From NCBI RefSeq assembly GCF_004798865.1, contig NW_025336480.1, positions 18,595,859 through 18,659,858 on the forward strand: a stretch of DNA of 64,000 nt, written 5' to 3'. The translations under genes were made by a program, and so were the position numbers. This document shows, piece after piece, positions 25,338 to 35,450 of the stretch. The first letter of the stretch is position 1. Every line of letters starts with the position of its first letter. The notes below the pieces were generated by a model. It searched no databases. It saw nothing but the letters and a program-made list of their open reading frames with translations, and was not told the origin of the DNA. The DNA is from Varanus komodoensis (Eukaryota; Chordata; Lepidosauria; Squamata; Varanidae).

Positions 25338-25428
25338 CCTAAAAAATGTCTCTGTTTGTAGTATGTTTTTATTTAAATAAAAAATTTCAACCTAAAAAAA
25401 AAATTTTCAACCTAAAAAATGTCTCTGT
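25338..25428. repeat. Short direct repeat, 73 bases apart
   Basis: CCTAAAAAATGTCTCTGT occurs at 25338 and 25411 with no mismatch, with AAATTTCAACCT-type text between and partly repeated. Slippage or a small tandem duplication is the likely origin. Confidence 0.75.
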
Positions 25429-26085
25429 CTGCAGGGAGCTCCGGTTCTTCGCTGGCCTGAGTGTGCACAGCTCTCCTTCTCTTCCTCCCTCCGGCTGGCA
25501 TCCACCTGTCCACATCGTCTCCTGTGCACATGTGCTTGGGCTGCTCCAGGCTCCATCCTCCAGCGGAGCAAGTCGGGGAAAAAGAAGCTGTGGTCTGTCT
25601 CAGGCCGGCCCCCTGGAAGGAACATGCTGCCCGATTCCCCACACTCTCACTGCAAGTGACTAGGTAGGCGCACTCGTGGTGCTGGTTTTGTCGTCAGTGG
25701 GGGCAGCTGCAATGGATGCCCCCAGCCGATCACAGGCTTGCTTGAAAGCAGCGCCAAGAAGCCCCTTCGGCATCTGCTTGGCCCAGCTGGGCAGCAGCAC
25801 GTTGAGCAGGAAGGGATGGAGAGGAGCAGCAGCCAGCAAAGTGTGGGGGGCAGGGGAGGGGATGGAGGAGAAGGTGGGGTTCTCTGTTCCATTTGGTCGC
25901 CTAGTAGCCAGGTGTTCAGAGAAGGCAACATCTCCTGGCCCCTTGCTAACCTCTATTCCATTTCTCCCTCTTTTCCCCCCAGTGAGTTTGCTGCTGAGCA
26001 TGTTTTGCAAGTTTCCAGTCTGCTGTCCTGGAGCTCCAGGAGTGACTATGCAGTTGGTATGAGGGAGCAGGGAGAACACCATGCT

Positions 26086-26166
26086 TCTTATTTTATTGTA
26101 TTTTATTTTATTGTATTTTATTTTATTGTATTTTATTTTATTTTATTTTATTTATTTTATTGTACT
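26086..26166. repeat. Pentanucleotide array (TTTTA)n with higher-order unit
   Basis: Begins as a 15-base higher-order unit (TTTTATTGTATTTTA) repeated about three times, then becomes pure TTTTA. Possibly a worn LINE tail, but no element body is recognised on either side. Confidence 0.9.
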
Positions 26167-27023
26167 AGCCTTAGTTTGCCTTACTGAGTTACTGGGTTGG
26201 ATTCTTGCTAGAGCAAAAACAGTGTGGGTTCACAGTAGAGTTTTCCTGTCCTGCTGTGCGGCTTGACCCCTCCTCTCCTTGACCCTCTGCTTTGCATGCA
26301 TGCTCTGTGCCTGCTCCTTGATCCAACTTTGTGACCTCTAGGTCTGCTGACCATGTGCTGCCCTGTCCTCCATCCCAGCACAGTGGGACCAGCCACCGCT
26401 GCACCTGAGGACTGCTGAAAGAGTCACGCCTACTGTGAGAGGCAGCTTTGGGCCTTCAGGCAGCGGGCTGACCTCAGAAATGCTTAGGAGCAATGCCACA
26501 AAGGAACTCCTTTTAGGAATCAGCTTTCACTTTTTAAATTTAATTTCCCCCCTCCCCACAATAATCTCATCAGATCACAGTGCTTTTAATATGCAAGAAC
26601 ATCCAACAGCATTTACATTTCCTGGAATCCACTTGTTTGCTTTCCCATGCTCAACTGAGCAAATAGCATGGAGTGAATTTCAAAGAACATTATATACTTA
26701 GCAAATATTTTATTTCCTTACATATAGAGGTAATTTGGTAAAGCCTGCCATGCCTATATGCTGATCCTCTTCTTCTGAGGCTGAGCCCACTCAAGACTTG
26801 TGCAAATAAGGGAGACAGGGCTTCTCTTTTGTTAAGCGACGGTCCACAGTCCATCACAGGCTGCTAATAAACCTGACTCTGCGTCTGGTGTCAGCGATGA
26901 CCTTTGGCCATCTTGATGCTTTGGCCTCAGTTTCTGCCTGCTCTGTTAGCAGGTATAGCCCTTTCTGTTGGGATTAACTCTTCTCTGTCTTTGTGATGCA
27001 GGCCAGATCAAGTCATGGAAGTG

Positions 27024-27037
27024 GGGGGGGGGGGTTG
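27024..27037. repeat. Poly-G run
   Basis: A run of about 12 G in a GC-richer stretch; length errors are likely here. Confidence 0.8.
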
Positions 27038-27970
27038 TTCTAGTCTGACCTGGCATTCAAAAGCAGCACCTAGAGACCCAAGGGCAAGCTGAGAGGACTA
27101 ACAGCAGACAGACGCAAGGAGGGCTGGGACACAGCACAGTCTGGGCCATGTTCCCCTACCGGGCCAGCCCTTGTCCCGAAGCTATGGCCAGGTTGCAAGC
27201 AAACCCGTGCTGTGGCCTAACCTGGTGGCTGCCGAGGCACAAGCAGCAGCCAGCAGATATCCGTGGCGTGGTCAACGTTCCAGCCAACATCCTGGGCCAG
27301 TGCTGTAAGCCAAGGACCCAGAAGCTAACACTGGCTCAGAACTGTCCCCAGGCTGTGAAGCTGTCCTGTTCCGGAGAATATAGTCTCCTGCAGAAGAAGC
27401 TTTTCCCCCTCCATCTTGTCCCTCACGATCATGCCTTCTGGCCTCTGATTCATGCGCGTCTAGCCAGTTGCTGCTCCCAGGCTTGTGCCTTCTGAGCCGT
27501 GCTCCTGAGAGGCACTCGCCTGCATTCCCCCTGAGTGGCAGCACAGCCATGGCCCTCCCTTGCCATACTCTGGGATCACAGGGCGACACTACCCCACGTG
27601 CCTTATCACCCCACTGCAGTGACAGCCGAGGGCCACACTGCCACTGTAAGATCTCCCAGTCTTCTCTCATGCTGCAACAGCCCTGGGACCCTCACGCTGA
27701 TGCCAGAGGAAGTATCCCTTTCCTCCTAGGCCGAAAGGGCCGCCTAATGAACTCCATCTGGCATCCACACTGGCATCCTGGCCATGCCAGGTGAAGACGC
27801 TGCTCTGTGCCCTGGCACTCAACACCATAGGGAGGGATTTGCAGGTTTGGGTGTTGGGTTTCAAATGAGGTCATCATTTTATTGCAAATTGTTTTAAATT
27901 CATTTTCAAACCATTTCATATCCTTGAATGTTCAAGATTTTATCTCAGAGAGTTTTGGCTATGGGGGGAT

Positions 27971-28012
27971 GACACAACACGACACGACACGACACGACAT
28001 GACACGACACCC
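27971..28012. repeat. Pentanucleotide array (GACAC)n at a CR1 3' end
   Basis: Seven to eight GACAC units with single variants (GACAT). It starts exactly where the minus-strand CR1 fragment at 28015 ends. Confidence 0.9.
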
Positions 28013-28014
28013 AC

Positions 28015-28345
28015 CTTCTTGGAGGCAGAAACAGAGAGACACAGCAAGTCAGGGGCTTTCTGGGCCATCTAGCCTGAACGCCAGCATAAGCTGGCTCCGC
28101 TCATATAATGGCCAAGATGTAGGTGTCCGATCTTTCCTTGAATGCCCTCACTGATGGGGCCTCTGCCACCTCCCCTGGAAGCCCATTCCACAACCAGGTG
28201 GGGACCATGTGAGCGCTGCGTGTGCTTTTGCACCCATCCCATCTCAGCTTGACTAAGAGAGGCTCAAGGGGCAGGTGGCTAGTGGGCATGGCAGGAGGAG
28301 AGAGATTCCCTCCGCCACTTGCTAGAACACTGATCAAATCGGGGG
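28015..28345 (-). mobile_element. CR1-like LINE 3' end
   Basis: The minus-strand frame ends in WNGLPGEVAEAPSVRAFKER, the same C-terminal block as the CR1 copy at 46215 (WNGLPQEVVEAPLVRVFKDR). The 3' UTR then has GGCTAGATGGCCCAG, matching GACTAGATGGCCCGG in that copy, and ends in CTCTGTTTCTGCC. A GACAC array follows directly, where the family's simple tail would lie. Confidence 0.7.
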
Positions 28346-29615
28346 CCCTGCTTCGTGCCCAGTGACAGCCCCTCCACCCACTGCTTGCCCTGCATTCAAC
28401 ATAGAATAAAGCTGCAGAAGAGAAGGAAGAATGAGGAACAGGCTGGCCCAGAAGGAGCATGGAGGCAGTGTTCTTGGAGCATGCGAGAGGTCTATTCCCG
28501 GTGCAGAGGAACCAAGCTGCACCAGCAGGCCTCCCCCACCCCCTTTGCCCCGATCCCTTTCCTTGCGTCTCCAGTCTTTTTAGACGGCTTGGCTGAAGGA
28601 AGGGCTGTCCAATCGGTGGATGGGATGCTGCTCCGGGAGACTTTTGCCCAAAGGGAGGGCCACACCTGCTCCGGAGCGAGTGGAATGGCCACAGCCCAGG
28701 TCCTCAACCCCCCTTCCCTGAGTCCAGGGCAGCTCATCCTTCAGCCACATCCCTTGCCCCCCAGCTTCCCCTGGACTCCCCGTATGCAGCTGGGGCACCC
28801 TGTGCTGGGAGAGCGGCTCGCATGCCTGGGGAAAGGGGCTTTTAACCCTCTCTTCATGCACTAGCTTTCTACCAATGTTCTCTGGATGTCGTCTCCTGAG
28901 CAGAAAAGATTTTGGTATCTACAAATTTTGTCTAGAGGGTCAAAAAACCATTCTGGAGACTTATAGTTGGGAGGGGGTGAGATAAAAGAACTGGTCAAAA
29001 CCTCCAACAAGAAACCTCCTTTCTCTCACTTTGGCCTGCAGCGCCGTGGGTTCATTTTATATAACAAAATGGGCCACACTAGAGGTGTGTCCTATCTGCT
29101 GCCTAGGTAAGCCACTTTGAAAGCAGCTGTTTAAAGGTGGGATATAAATGTATTAATAAAACAAGCAATTATACTCTGTTCATGAATTCATTGATAAGAT
29201 CGATTTTTATCCAGAATTTCAGATACAGGGTGGGAGTGTATTTTCCAAGTAAAAAGCATTTACTGATTTTTCCCCCATTGGTGTATATTGCAAAGGTCTC
29301 TTAAGACAGTATACCTATGAACTGGCAATTAAGACAATATTTAGTGGAGACACTTAGCTAAGTATAGAAGCCATTTTTAATACTAGACTAAGCATAATAA
29401 ATGCTTGCTGTTCTCTAAAACAGTGGTGGGGGAATAGATTAAAAGATTACAGAATACACTGCAGAAGCCCTATTTTAATTTGCACCTATCATGAGATAGT
29501 TATATATATTTATATGCGCAAATATGAGATAAATATGCATTTTCATTGATTTTTATCTTCAAGTGATCATTTTCCTCTTTCATGGTATTCAAGGGTAATT
29601 GGAAAAAGTCAGATA
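28346..29615. other. Non-coding DNA downstream of the CRISP fossil
   Basis: 28350-28860 is GC-rich with a chance frame of 169 codons. 29166-29615 is AT-rich. No clear AATAAA signal was noticed in the first 100 bases after the terminal exon; ATTAATAAAA at 29151-29160 (plus strand) lies in a repeat tail. Confidence 0.35.
29100..29165 (+). mobile_element. SINE or L2 3' tail, short
   Basis: GTAAGCCACTTTGAAAGC and GGTGGGATATAAATG followed by an AATA run. This is the shared end of L2 and its SINE partners; too short to tell which. Confidence 0.35.
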
Positions 29616-29742
29616 TTATTGTATTTCAGATGTGCACTGACAACACGCTGAGCAGTATGGTTTCATTAGTGGATTATTACACGTATATCTCTTCTTTATG
29701 TTGACACAATTGGAGTATACATCTTCATATAACAAGGATTGG
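29616..29742 (-). pseudogene. CRISP fossil: terminal cysteine-rich (ICR) exon
   Basis: The exon follows a TTTTATTTCAG acceptor and runs to a TAA. It carries the ion-channel-regulator-type cysteine cluster: NPC at its start, YEDVYSNC in the middle and CSACCQCTSEIQ at the end, compared with the usual YEDxYSNC...CxASCxCxNxI. It is the last exon of the family, so frames further down the minus strand do not belong to this gene. Confidence 0.85.
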
Positions 29743-29899
29743 CTGAAATAAAAGATATGCAAATGCTGAGTGAGAACATTCTCAGACTGGCTGCTGGTGC
29801 ATCCTGCCCGTGTAATTCCCAAAAGCACAATGCCCGGGAGGCACCCACAGCCTCCGCCTGCCGTTGCCAAGCAGAACGTCCAGCGTGTTGGGCGAGATC

Positions 29900-30030
29900 A
29901 GGCTTCCCCAGTCTGGTGACCTCTGGATGAATTGAACTGCAGCCCTCACACTCCCCGGCCTGCATAACCAGTGGCCACCCGGACACAAACTATGGGAGCT
30001 GCAGTCCAACGCACCTGGAGGACCAGACCA
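29900..30030. mobile_element. Short palindromic DNA-transposon remnant, same family
   Basis: AGGCTTCCCCAGTCTGGTGA, CCTCTGGATGAATTGAAC, CATAACCAGTGGCCACC and ATGGGAGCTGCAGTCCAAC, then CACCTGGAGGACC. Both arms can be seen. It lies in the last intron of the CRISP fossil. Confidence 0.5.
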
Positions 30031-30479
30031 GAGTGATGCACGTTGGAGCCAGGAGCCTGCACTCGTGGCAGCATCCCTGTGAAGGACCTTCCCCGGGTCT
30101 TTTGCCATTGTTGCAGCAGGGCGGAAGACATGCTGGCTCAGATCCCTGCCGAAAGCAGGGAAGCACTTTCAAATAAATGAGGTCACCAGTCTGCAATATT
30201 CACACAGGCAAGTGTGACGAGCTGACAAAGTTATACTCCAAGGCAGGAGGCCATATGCTTCAGTAGCATCAATATCAGGGCAAATGCAGAACACCAACTC
30301 TCATGCCCATCCTGGGGTAATATGGTCCCCTGCACACATCAAGCACTGCCTGGTGGACAGTGAAATGGTAACCTATAACCACCACTCGGTGACTGGGCTC
30401 AGACAATGCAACAAGTCACAATGGTTTTTTACCATTGTTGGTCTCTTGTATTGCCTGAACCTATTTGTGGTATTGCACC

Positions 30480-30545
30480 AAGAGGAATGTTGTCCATGGG
30501 GCTGTGAAGGGTCAGACACGACTTATCAACTAAACAAACCAAGTT
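30480..30545 (+). mobile_element. BovB-type 3' terminus, short
   Basis: ATGGGGCTGTGAAGGGTCAG, ACACGACTTATCAACTAAAC. This matches the BovB (and linked SINE) 3' end. Only about 60 bases remain, inside the last intron of the CRISP fossil. Confidence 0.45.
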
Positions 30546-30919
30546 TAGTCTTTAGAAGCCACAATGACTTGCTCTATAGTTTCTCAGCAGCACCATGGCT
30601 TGCTTTGTTGCTTGAGCCTATGATTATGCTTTCCGTGGTCCTGGTGTGCAACTACCACAGAGCCCCTGGAAAGTGCAGCCACTGCAGGACCCACAGATCC
30701 AGCCTCTGTGTGCAGACCAGTGAGGAAGAGGCAGACAACATGGGCAACACTCCTGGCCACTGGCATGGACACCGTCAAACTGACAGTGGGAAATAATTTG
30801 TCAAGTCTAATTGCAGCAGCCATGGAAGCTTTCTGAAAGCCCGGCTAGGGCTGGCGGGAGTCGTAGGCCAAAGAGATGAGGACCACGAGTTTCCCTCTGC
30901 TGTTACAGACATTTAGCGA

Positions 30920-31062
30920 GAGACTGGGACCCGCCACAGACTCTCAGCCCAACCTGCCTCACAGACTTGCTGTTGCTGTGAGGATAAGATTGAGGGGAGG
31001 GGGAGGAGAATAATGTGCAGCTCCTTGAGTTCCTGGAAAGGAAATAAAAGTAATATAGGAGT
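30920..31062 (+). mobile_element. tRNA-derived SINE, MIR-like, partial
   Basis: GCCACAGACTCTCAGCCC, AACCTGCCTCACAGAC, GTGAGGATAAGATTGAG and GCTCCTTGAGTTCC match the body of the SINE at 20501. Head missing. Confidence 0.55.
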
Positions 31063-31267
31063 GTAAAAAGTAAATCAGTACTGAATAGAGATGCCAGCAA
31101 ATGCATGAACAGAGGGGCTGCGCCCCTGTGCCAAATTCCCATTACCACCCACCTGGCAATTATTACCATAAAGTGAACCACTCAAGTATAACTTCCTGAT
31201 TACTAACTGTGGACTGAATACTGAAATTTGTGTCAAAAGTAAATTAAGTAAAAATGTCTGTACTCAC

Positions 31268-31359
31268 TGCATAGTCCATCATCACAATTCTGAGGACAAT
31301 TGTGACATGGTTGCCCTCGCTTGTAAGGTGTATAGTAATTAATTCCAATAGCATTACCC
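31268..31359 (-). pseudogene. CRISP fossil: hinge exon with NCDDGLC
   Basis: 92 bases with a textbook acceptor (TTTTTAACTTTCAG) and donor (GTGAGT). The reading GNAIGINYYTPYKRGQPC, followed by NCPQNCDDGLC, is the CRISP hinge; the NCDDGLC end is shared with mammalian CRISP1-3. This separates it from GLIPR1, PI15 and CRISPLD proteins, which lack that exact motif. Confidence 0.93.
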
Positions 31360-31362
31360 CTG

Positions 31363-33049
31363 AAAGTTAAAAAGGCACAAAATAGCATCACGAACAGGAT
31401 TTTCAGTCTGTTCTGCCAAAGCTGACCTGCAACGCACAAGGAGCAGTGCCTGCTCAAGTGTTGATCCTACACCTCTAATGTCATTCTGAATGTGCATTTG
31501 CATCCACATACAATTTGGGGGATGTGGAAATCTGTGCAACTTGGGCGAGGAATCAAACCAGACAGTCTGAACTGGGTGCAGCCCATCCAGTCCCTAAACA
31601 TCCTTTCTGGGAGCTCAGAACCCGAGCACATAGAAGAGGAGATGTCCTGCACCTGCCCATCCCAGACGCCAACCCTCCTTCCCCCTCTCGGCCTGCCTGC
31701 AGTGGTACACTAGCAGCAGTAGTGGTAGGCAAACGGGTGGCTTTAAACCTCCCTCTGCATTTCCGTGTTTCACTGTTACCCAGCGACAAAGACCAGGGGC
31801 AAAATGGATCCTGAGGACAGTGTATTGAACAAACGATGACTCCCAGAACTTTCCACCCTACGTCATCCATCAAGTTGAAGCCTGCTTGTGAAAACTTGTA
31901 AAATGAGTGAGTGTTGGAGTGGCAGGTTAGCAAGGAGGGGTTGCCATGTTGCTCCCTCTCCCCACTCTTGCCACGCATTTTCAGTGAATAGCCATCAGAA
32001 ACTAAAGTCTTGGGTCATCAGATAGAGAGATTTTAAGCAACAAGTCATGCATGTGTGAACAGTTGTTCCTGGTATGTAGAAGCTGTAGTTAGGCAGTGAT
32101 TGCATGCATGATATAACCTTAGAAGAGAACAAAAAATTAATCTTTAACTTTTCAGATTTCAGGGCTTGTTCCAGATACAGCTGGCTCTGTCTTTACAGTA
32201 ACATGTGCCCCAGGCACTAAAGGACAGCAAATGTTCAGTTCTTCATTGGTTGCAGACCGATTCAGTCAAGCTCGGAGCAGATCCACTGCAATCCCTGGAA
32301 CAAGCCAGTCATGCCTTAACCATGCTTAAAGTAAACGATTAATACCTTTGCCCCATTTCTTTCAGTGGACCTACTCTCAGCTTGATTAAATCTGGCTCTA
32401 ACCCAATGGAATCATATTTTTAATGGCCTCATTTGGATTTTCCACCTCCTGTACTGCAGAGGTCCATGGTATCCTTGCCCCCAGCATTCAGACTAGGAAC
32501 ACACTCCCTTCCTTGACCTGGTGAACACTGGTGCCAGGGACTGAGCAGCACAATCCCAGATACGATGGAGAAAGAAACGTTCACGGAATGCATTTGAATG
32601 GTTTTGCTGACTTGAATCAGGTCTTGTGTTTCGAGCACGTTCTCACAAAGGATTCAATTTCAAGCAATTGAAAAGATTCAGAACTGCTAAGTGTTGAACA
32701 AAACAACTCAGGGAGCAATCCTATGGCCTCTTGACAGAGTCAGAGAGATCACAGGACACTCTGGATTTCCAGATCTGAGGCTGGGTCATAGTCCCCTTGA
32801 CTAGAAGGTGAGAAAGGCATTTCTGTAGGAAGGGAGAGAAGGAGTCTGGAAAGACCAGGATACGAGCTCTCTGGGGCTCCCTCCAGCTTCCATCCTTCCC
32901 CTCTGAAATTCTTGCCTGAAACAAGCAAAAAAGCCCATCTTGCAAAAAAGCAGGGTGGGTGGGCAGGGAGGCGAAGCTCTTCTCTGCAGCTGCTCCCATC
33001 CTGCAAAGGAGGAACACAGACCTCTGCATTTGGGAGCTTGCAGCCATCA
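31363..33049. other. CRISP intron DNA without recognised features
   Basis: Intron upstream of the hinge exon. Apart from a doubtful transposon arm at 31805, nothing is recognised on either strand. Confidence 0.4.
31805..31860. mobile_element. Short DNA-transposon remnant, one arm
   Basis: GTATTGAACAAACGATGACT followed by CCCAGAACTTTCC fits one arm of the family seen at 2637. Weak. Confidence 0.25.
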
Positions 33050-33057
33050 CCCTAGGG

Positions 33058-33421
33058 CAGTGGTGGCGAACCTATGGCACGCGTGCCGCAGAAGGCACAC
33101 AGAGCCCTCTCTGTCGGCGCATGAGCCAGGTCGCCCCAGGAACGCCCCAGCAGCCAAGCATCGGATAACAGCGCACATAGGGGCCATGCGCATGCTCGGA
33201 AAGGGGTAGTGGTGCCAGGCGATGACGTCACAAGCCGTGACACATTAGCCGCGACTCATCCAAGCCTTGGCATGGCTGGTCAGTGCGCTGCCAAGGATAT
33301 ATATGTATTTGCTTGGACTGGCTGTTTTCAGGTTTTATCGCAGTCTTGGCACTTTGCGATAAATAAGTGGGGTTTGGGTTGCGGTTTGGGCTCTCAGTCT
33401 CTAAAAGCTTTGCCATCACTG
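33058..33421. mobile_element. Non-autonomous hAT DNA transposon (Charlie-like)
   Basis: Left end CAGTGGTGGCGAACCTATGG, right end (reversed) CAGTGATGGCAAAGCTTTT. Flanks CCCTAGGG (33050-33057) and CCCTAGAA (33422-33429) form an 8-base target duplication with six matches and the CTAG core many hAT elements prefer. The interior TTTATCGCAGTCTTGGCAC and CACTTTGCGATAAATAAG is partly self-complementary. 364 bases, no transposase. It lies in a CRISP intron. Confidence 0.88.
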
Positions 33422-34159
33422 CCCTAGAAATTGTGTCCTTGCTGCTTGTTCTGTGATGGCACCCCTCTGCTCCACCACCTCAGCCTCTTGCACTCCTGTC
33501 AGCAAAATGCTTCAAGAGGAAGGTTGTGCACCACGCAGAAATGTTACAATTCATGTTCGTCCGGCTGATGCCGATAGATAAAAAAGGAAAAACGTTGGGC
33601 TGCCTTTCCTTATCAACCACTATAAAGCATCATTTGCATTCTCAATCATGACTTCTACGGGTTATTAAATAAAAGCAGACTTTATATGACTAAGGAATTG
33701 CTTTGGCATCTTTTGCAAATACATTCTTCAGGTTCCTGTCAAGTCTGAGAGGTTCAGCGATTTAGTAACTCCTACTCCGCAATCAGTTCAGCTGATGATG
33801 ATTTCGTTTCTTAAGATATGTTTTTGATAGACTAATTTTCTGTACTACTACAATTCCTTTTCTACTCTTCACGCCACCTGCCCTATTCCATCCCACTAGA
33901 GGCAGGCAAGCAAGCAGCATCCCAAACGGGAATACCGGTGCTTTCGATGATGCTGTTTTGAGGTTGTCTCCTGCGATTTCTATTATTGCTGTTTTATTAT
34001 CTTCATTGCTTTGATTGTGGAGGTACTTCAAATATGCTGCTTATATTATCTCCCTGGGAGGCCTAATAGTTGAAAAGCCACATTTTTAATAGACAAAATA
34101 ATCATTATCATCCTTTATAAGTTGTTCAACAGTTTTCATTATACTAAATTTCACTAATC

Positions 34160-34214
34160 CGTGTTGTAAGCCGCCCCGAGACTTCGGCGAATGGGGCGGC
34201 ATAAAATGTTTTAA

Positions 34215-34245
<31 letters not shown>

Positions 34246-34253
34246 AATAATCC
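34160..34253 (+). mobile_element. L2 LINE 3' terminus in CRISP intron
   Basis: GTTGTAAGCCGCCCCGAGAC, TTCGGCGAATGGGGCGGC, then ATAAAATGTTTTAATAAATA and an AAAT array to 34253. Very close to the L2 end at 40424, so probably young. It lies in the intron before the hinge exon of the CRISP fossil. Confidence 0.7.
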
Positions 34254-34348
34254 ACACAAATTTGGCATGATCATACATTAAAACAGTGATGTTAGGATTT
34301 TAGAACTAGGACATTTATAAAATGAATTGTATCTGTTGTTGTACATAC

Positions 34349-34443
34349 CCGGGACAGTAGTAGCAAACATAGAAATAGTTATATATCTTATGTTGACACT
34401 TAGAGACTGCACATGCAATCAGGTAGGATTTATACCAAACCAG
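34349..34443 (-). pseudogene. CRISP fossil: CAP exon with VWYKSY and YFYVC
   Basis: 95 bases from a TTTACAG acceptor to a GTATGT donor. It reads [16 protein letters not shown] and later [12 protein letters not shown], matching the final strand of the CAP domain, where squamate CRISPs typically have [15 protein letters not shown] and YFYVCQYCPAG. The starting phase is 0 and two bases are left at the end, which fits the next exon. Confidence 0.92.
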
Positions 34444-34596
34444 CTGTAAATGAAAGGAGGAAATATATCGAGATTCCACACATTTAAAAATCACAGAAAA
34501 AGAAACCAAGTTCCAGGTTAGAAACAACCCATACTTATGAACACACAGACTGCCATAAACCCTACATGAATATCCATACATAATAGTCATTACTAT

Positions 34597-34821
34597 CGCT
34601 AGGGAACTGTGGGACGTTTTTGTACATCATCAGTGGGTGAGTAGTTCCCTAGAGATAGACACAGAATTTCATTAGAGATATTCATAGCTTTTCTCTAAAG
34701 ATAGAGATTTGCTAGAGATAGTCATGGCTATTCTAAATAACTATGTGACGCATCTCTAGGGAACTACATGACACATTTGGCAATGCATCATCTGTGGCAA
34801 ACCTAGTTCCCTAGAGATATA
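34597..34821. repeat. Paired palindromes: duplicated hairpin built on CTCTAGGGAACTA
   Basis: The arm CTAGGGAACT (34599-34608) pairs with AGTTCCCTAG (34643-34652), and TCTCTAGGGAACTA (34753-34766) pairs with TAGTTCCCTAGAGA (about 34804-34817). The loops are similar in length (about 35-37 bases) and wording (CATCATCAGTGGGTG, CATCATCTGTGGCAA). Sequence after each hairpin also matches (GAGATATTCATAGC, GAGATATAATATTCACGGC). So a unit of about 150 bases, itself palindromic, is present twice in tandem. No known family recognised. Confidence 0.75.
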
Positions 34822-34849
34822 ATATTCACGGCTTTTTGTTCTAGGTGAT

Positions 34850-35450
34850 ATCTTGAATGCACCCAAGCCAGTGAGTTTTGGGGCACATGTAGGTTGCATA
34901 GTTCCCCTTTGGTTTTTCTTTAGCATTTGCCCTTGTAACCAGGCCTTCAGCTGCTATAAGGCCACTTATGGTGAGACAAAGGAAATGGCTGCACAGACAA
35001 CCCTTGAGGCTGATTTCAAGGAAGTGACTCCAGTGGCATTTGCCCTGCTCCGGGACCAGGTCTATCTCCATTATCTTCAGGTAATGTCAGGCTTAATGTT
35101 ACCTCAAGAATGTTCTAAACTATTTCAAGAACTGCTTGTTTTATTTGTTTTTTACAATACTGTACACATACATACATACATACAGATTCTCTCTCTCTCA
35201 TTCTTCAGTACATATAGTTAACTTATTATTACTGTATTATCATCATTGCTGCAATGCTGCATCGTGCTTAAGATGTTTTAGTGAATATAGAAGTGTCTCT
35301 TCAGTGTTTTATAGGCACAGAAAGGTAAAATATATGCATATATTAAGACAAGCATTTGGTTTACCCATGTGACCCAACTTACATACAAATTCACCTTAAG
35401 GATGTTTTCAGGAACTGAACTTGTCCGTAATCCGGGGACTACCTGTACAT
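34850..35450 (+). mobile_element. Tigger-like (pogo) DNA transposon, 3' part
   Basis: The plus-strand frame reads AFSCYKATYGETKEMAAQTT, then LEADFKEVTP, matching the transposase tail of Tigger elements (pattern CYKxIYxExKxxxxQTTLDxFxKxVTP). The element ends near 35449 in ATCCGGGGACTACCTGTA, the Tigger terminal inverted repeat in reverse. The frame upstream is disrupted, and the 5' terminal repeat was not found. It lies in a CRISP intron, on the strand opposite to that gene. Confidence 0.72.

Larger units (their letters stand above)
25076..27970. other. Non-coding DNA, GC-richer from 25430 and 27020
   Basis: Several frames of 100-150 codons overlap on both strands between 25400 and 27900, but they are low in complexity and show no domain. 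The rise in GC explains why they stay open. Confidence 0.4.

Noticed and set aside
25660-26187. Overlapping 128-149 codon frames on both strands
   Set aside because: They run into the TTTTA array and GC-rich text; no motif on either strand.
28355-28864. 169-codon plus-strand frame
   Set aside because: Begins next to a CR1 3' end; proline-rich and without domain. The reverse strand is open as well, as expected from GC content.
30284-30796. 170-codon plus-strand frame
   Set aside because: It contains a BovB-type 3' end and lies across an intron of the CRISP fossil. No domain is seen.
34853-35221. 122-codon plus-strand frame as a host gene
   Set aside because: The wording matches the transposase tail of Tigger elements and a Tigger terminal repeat follows.
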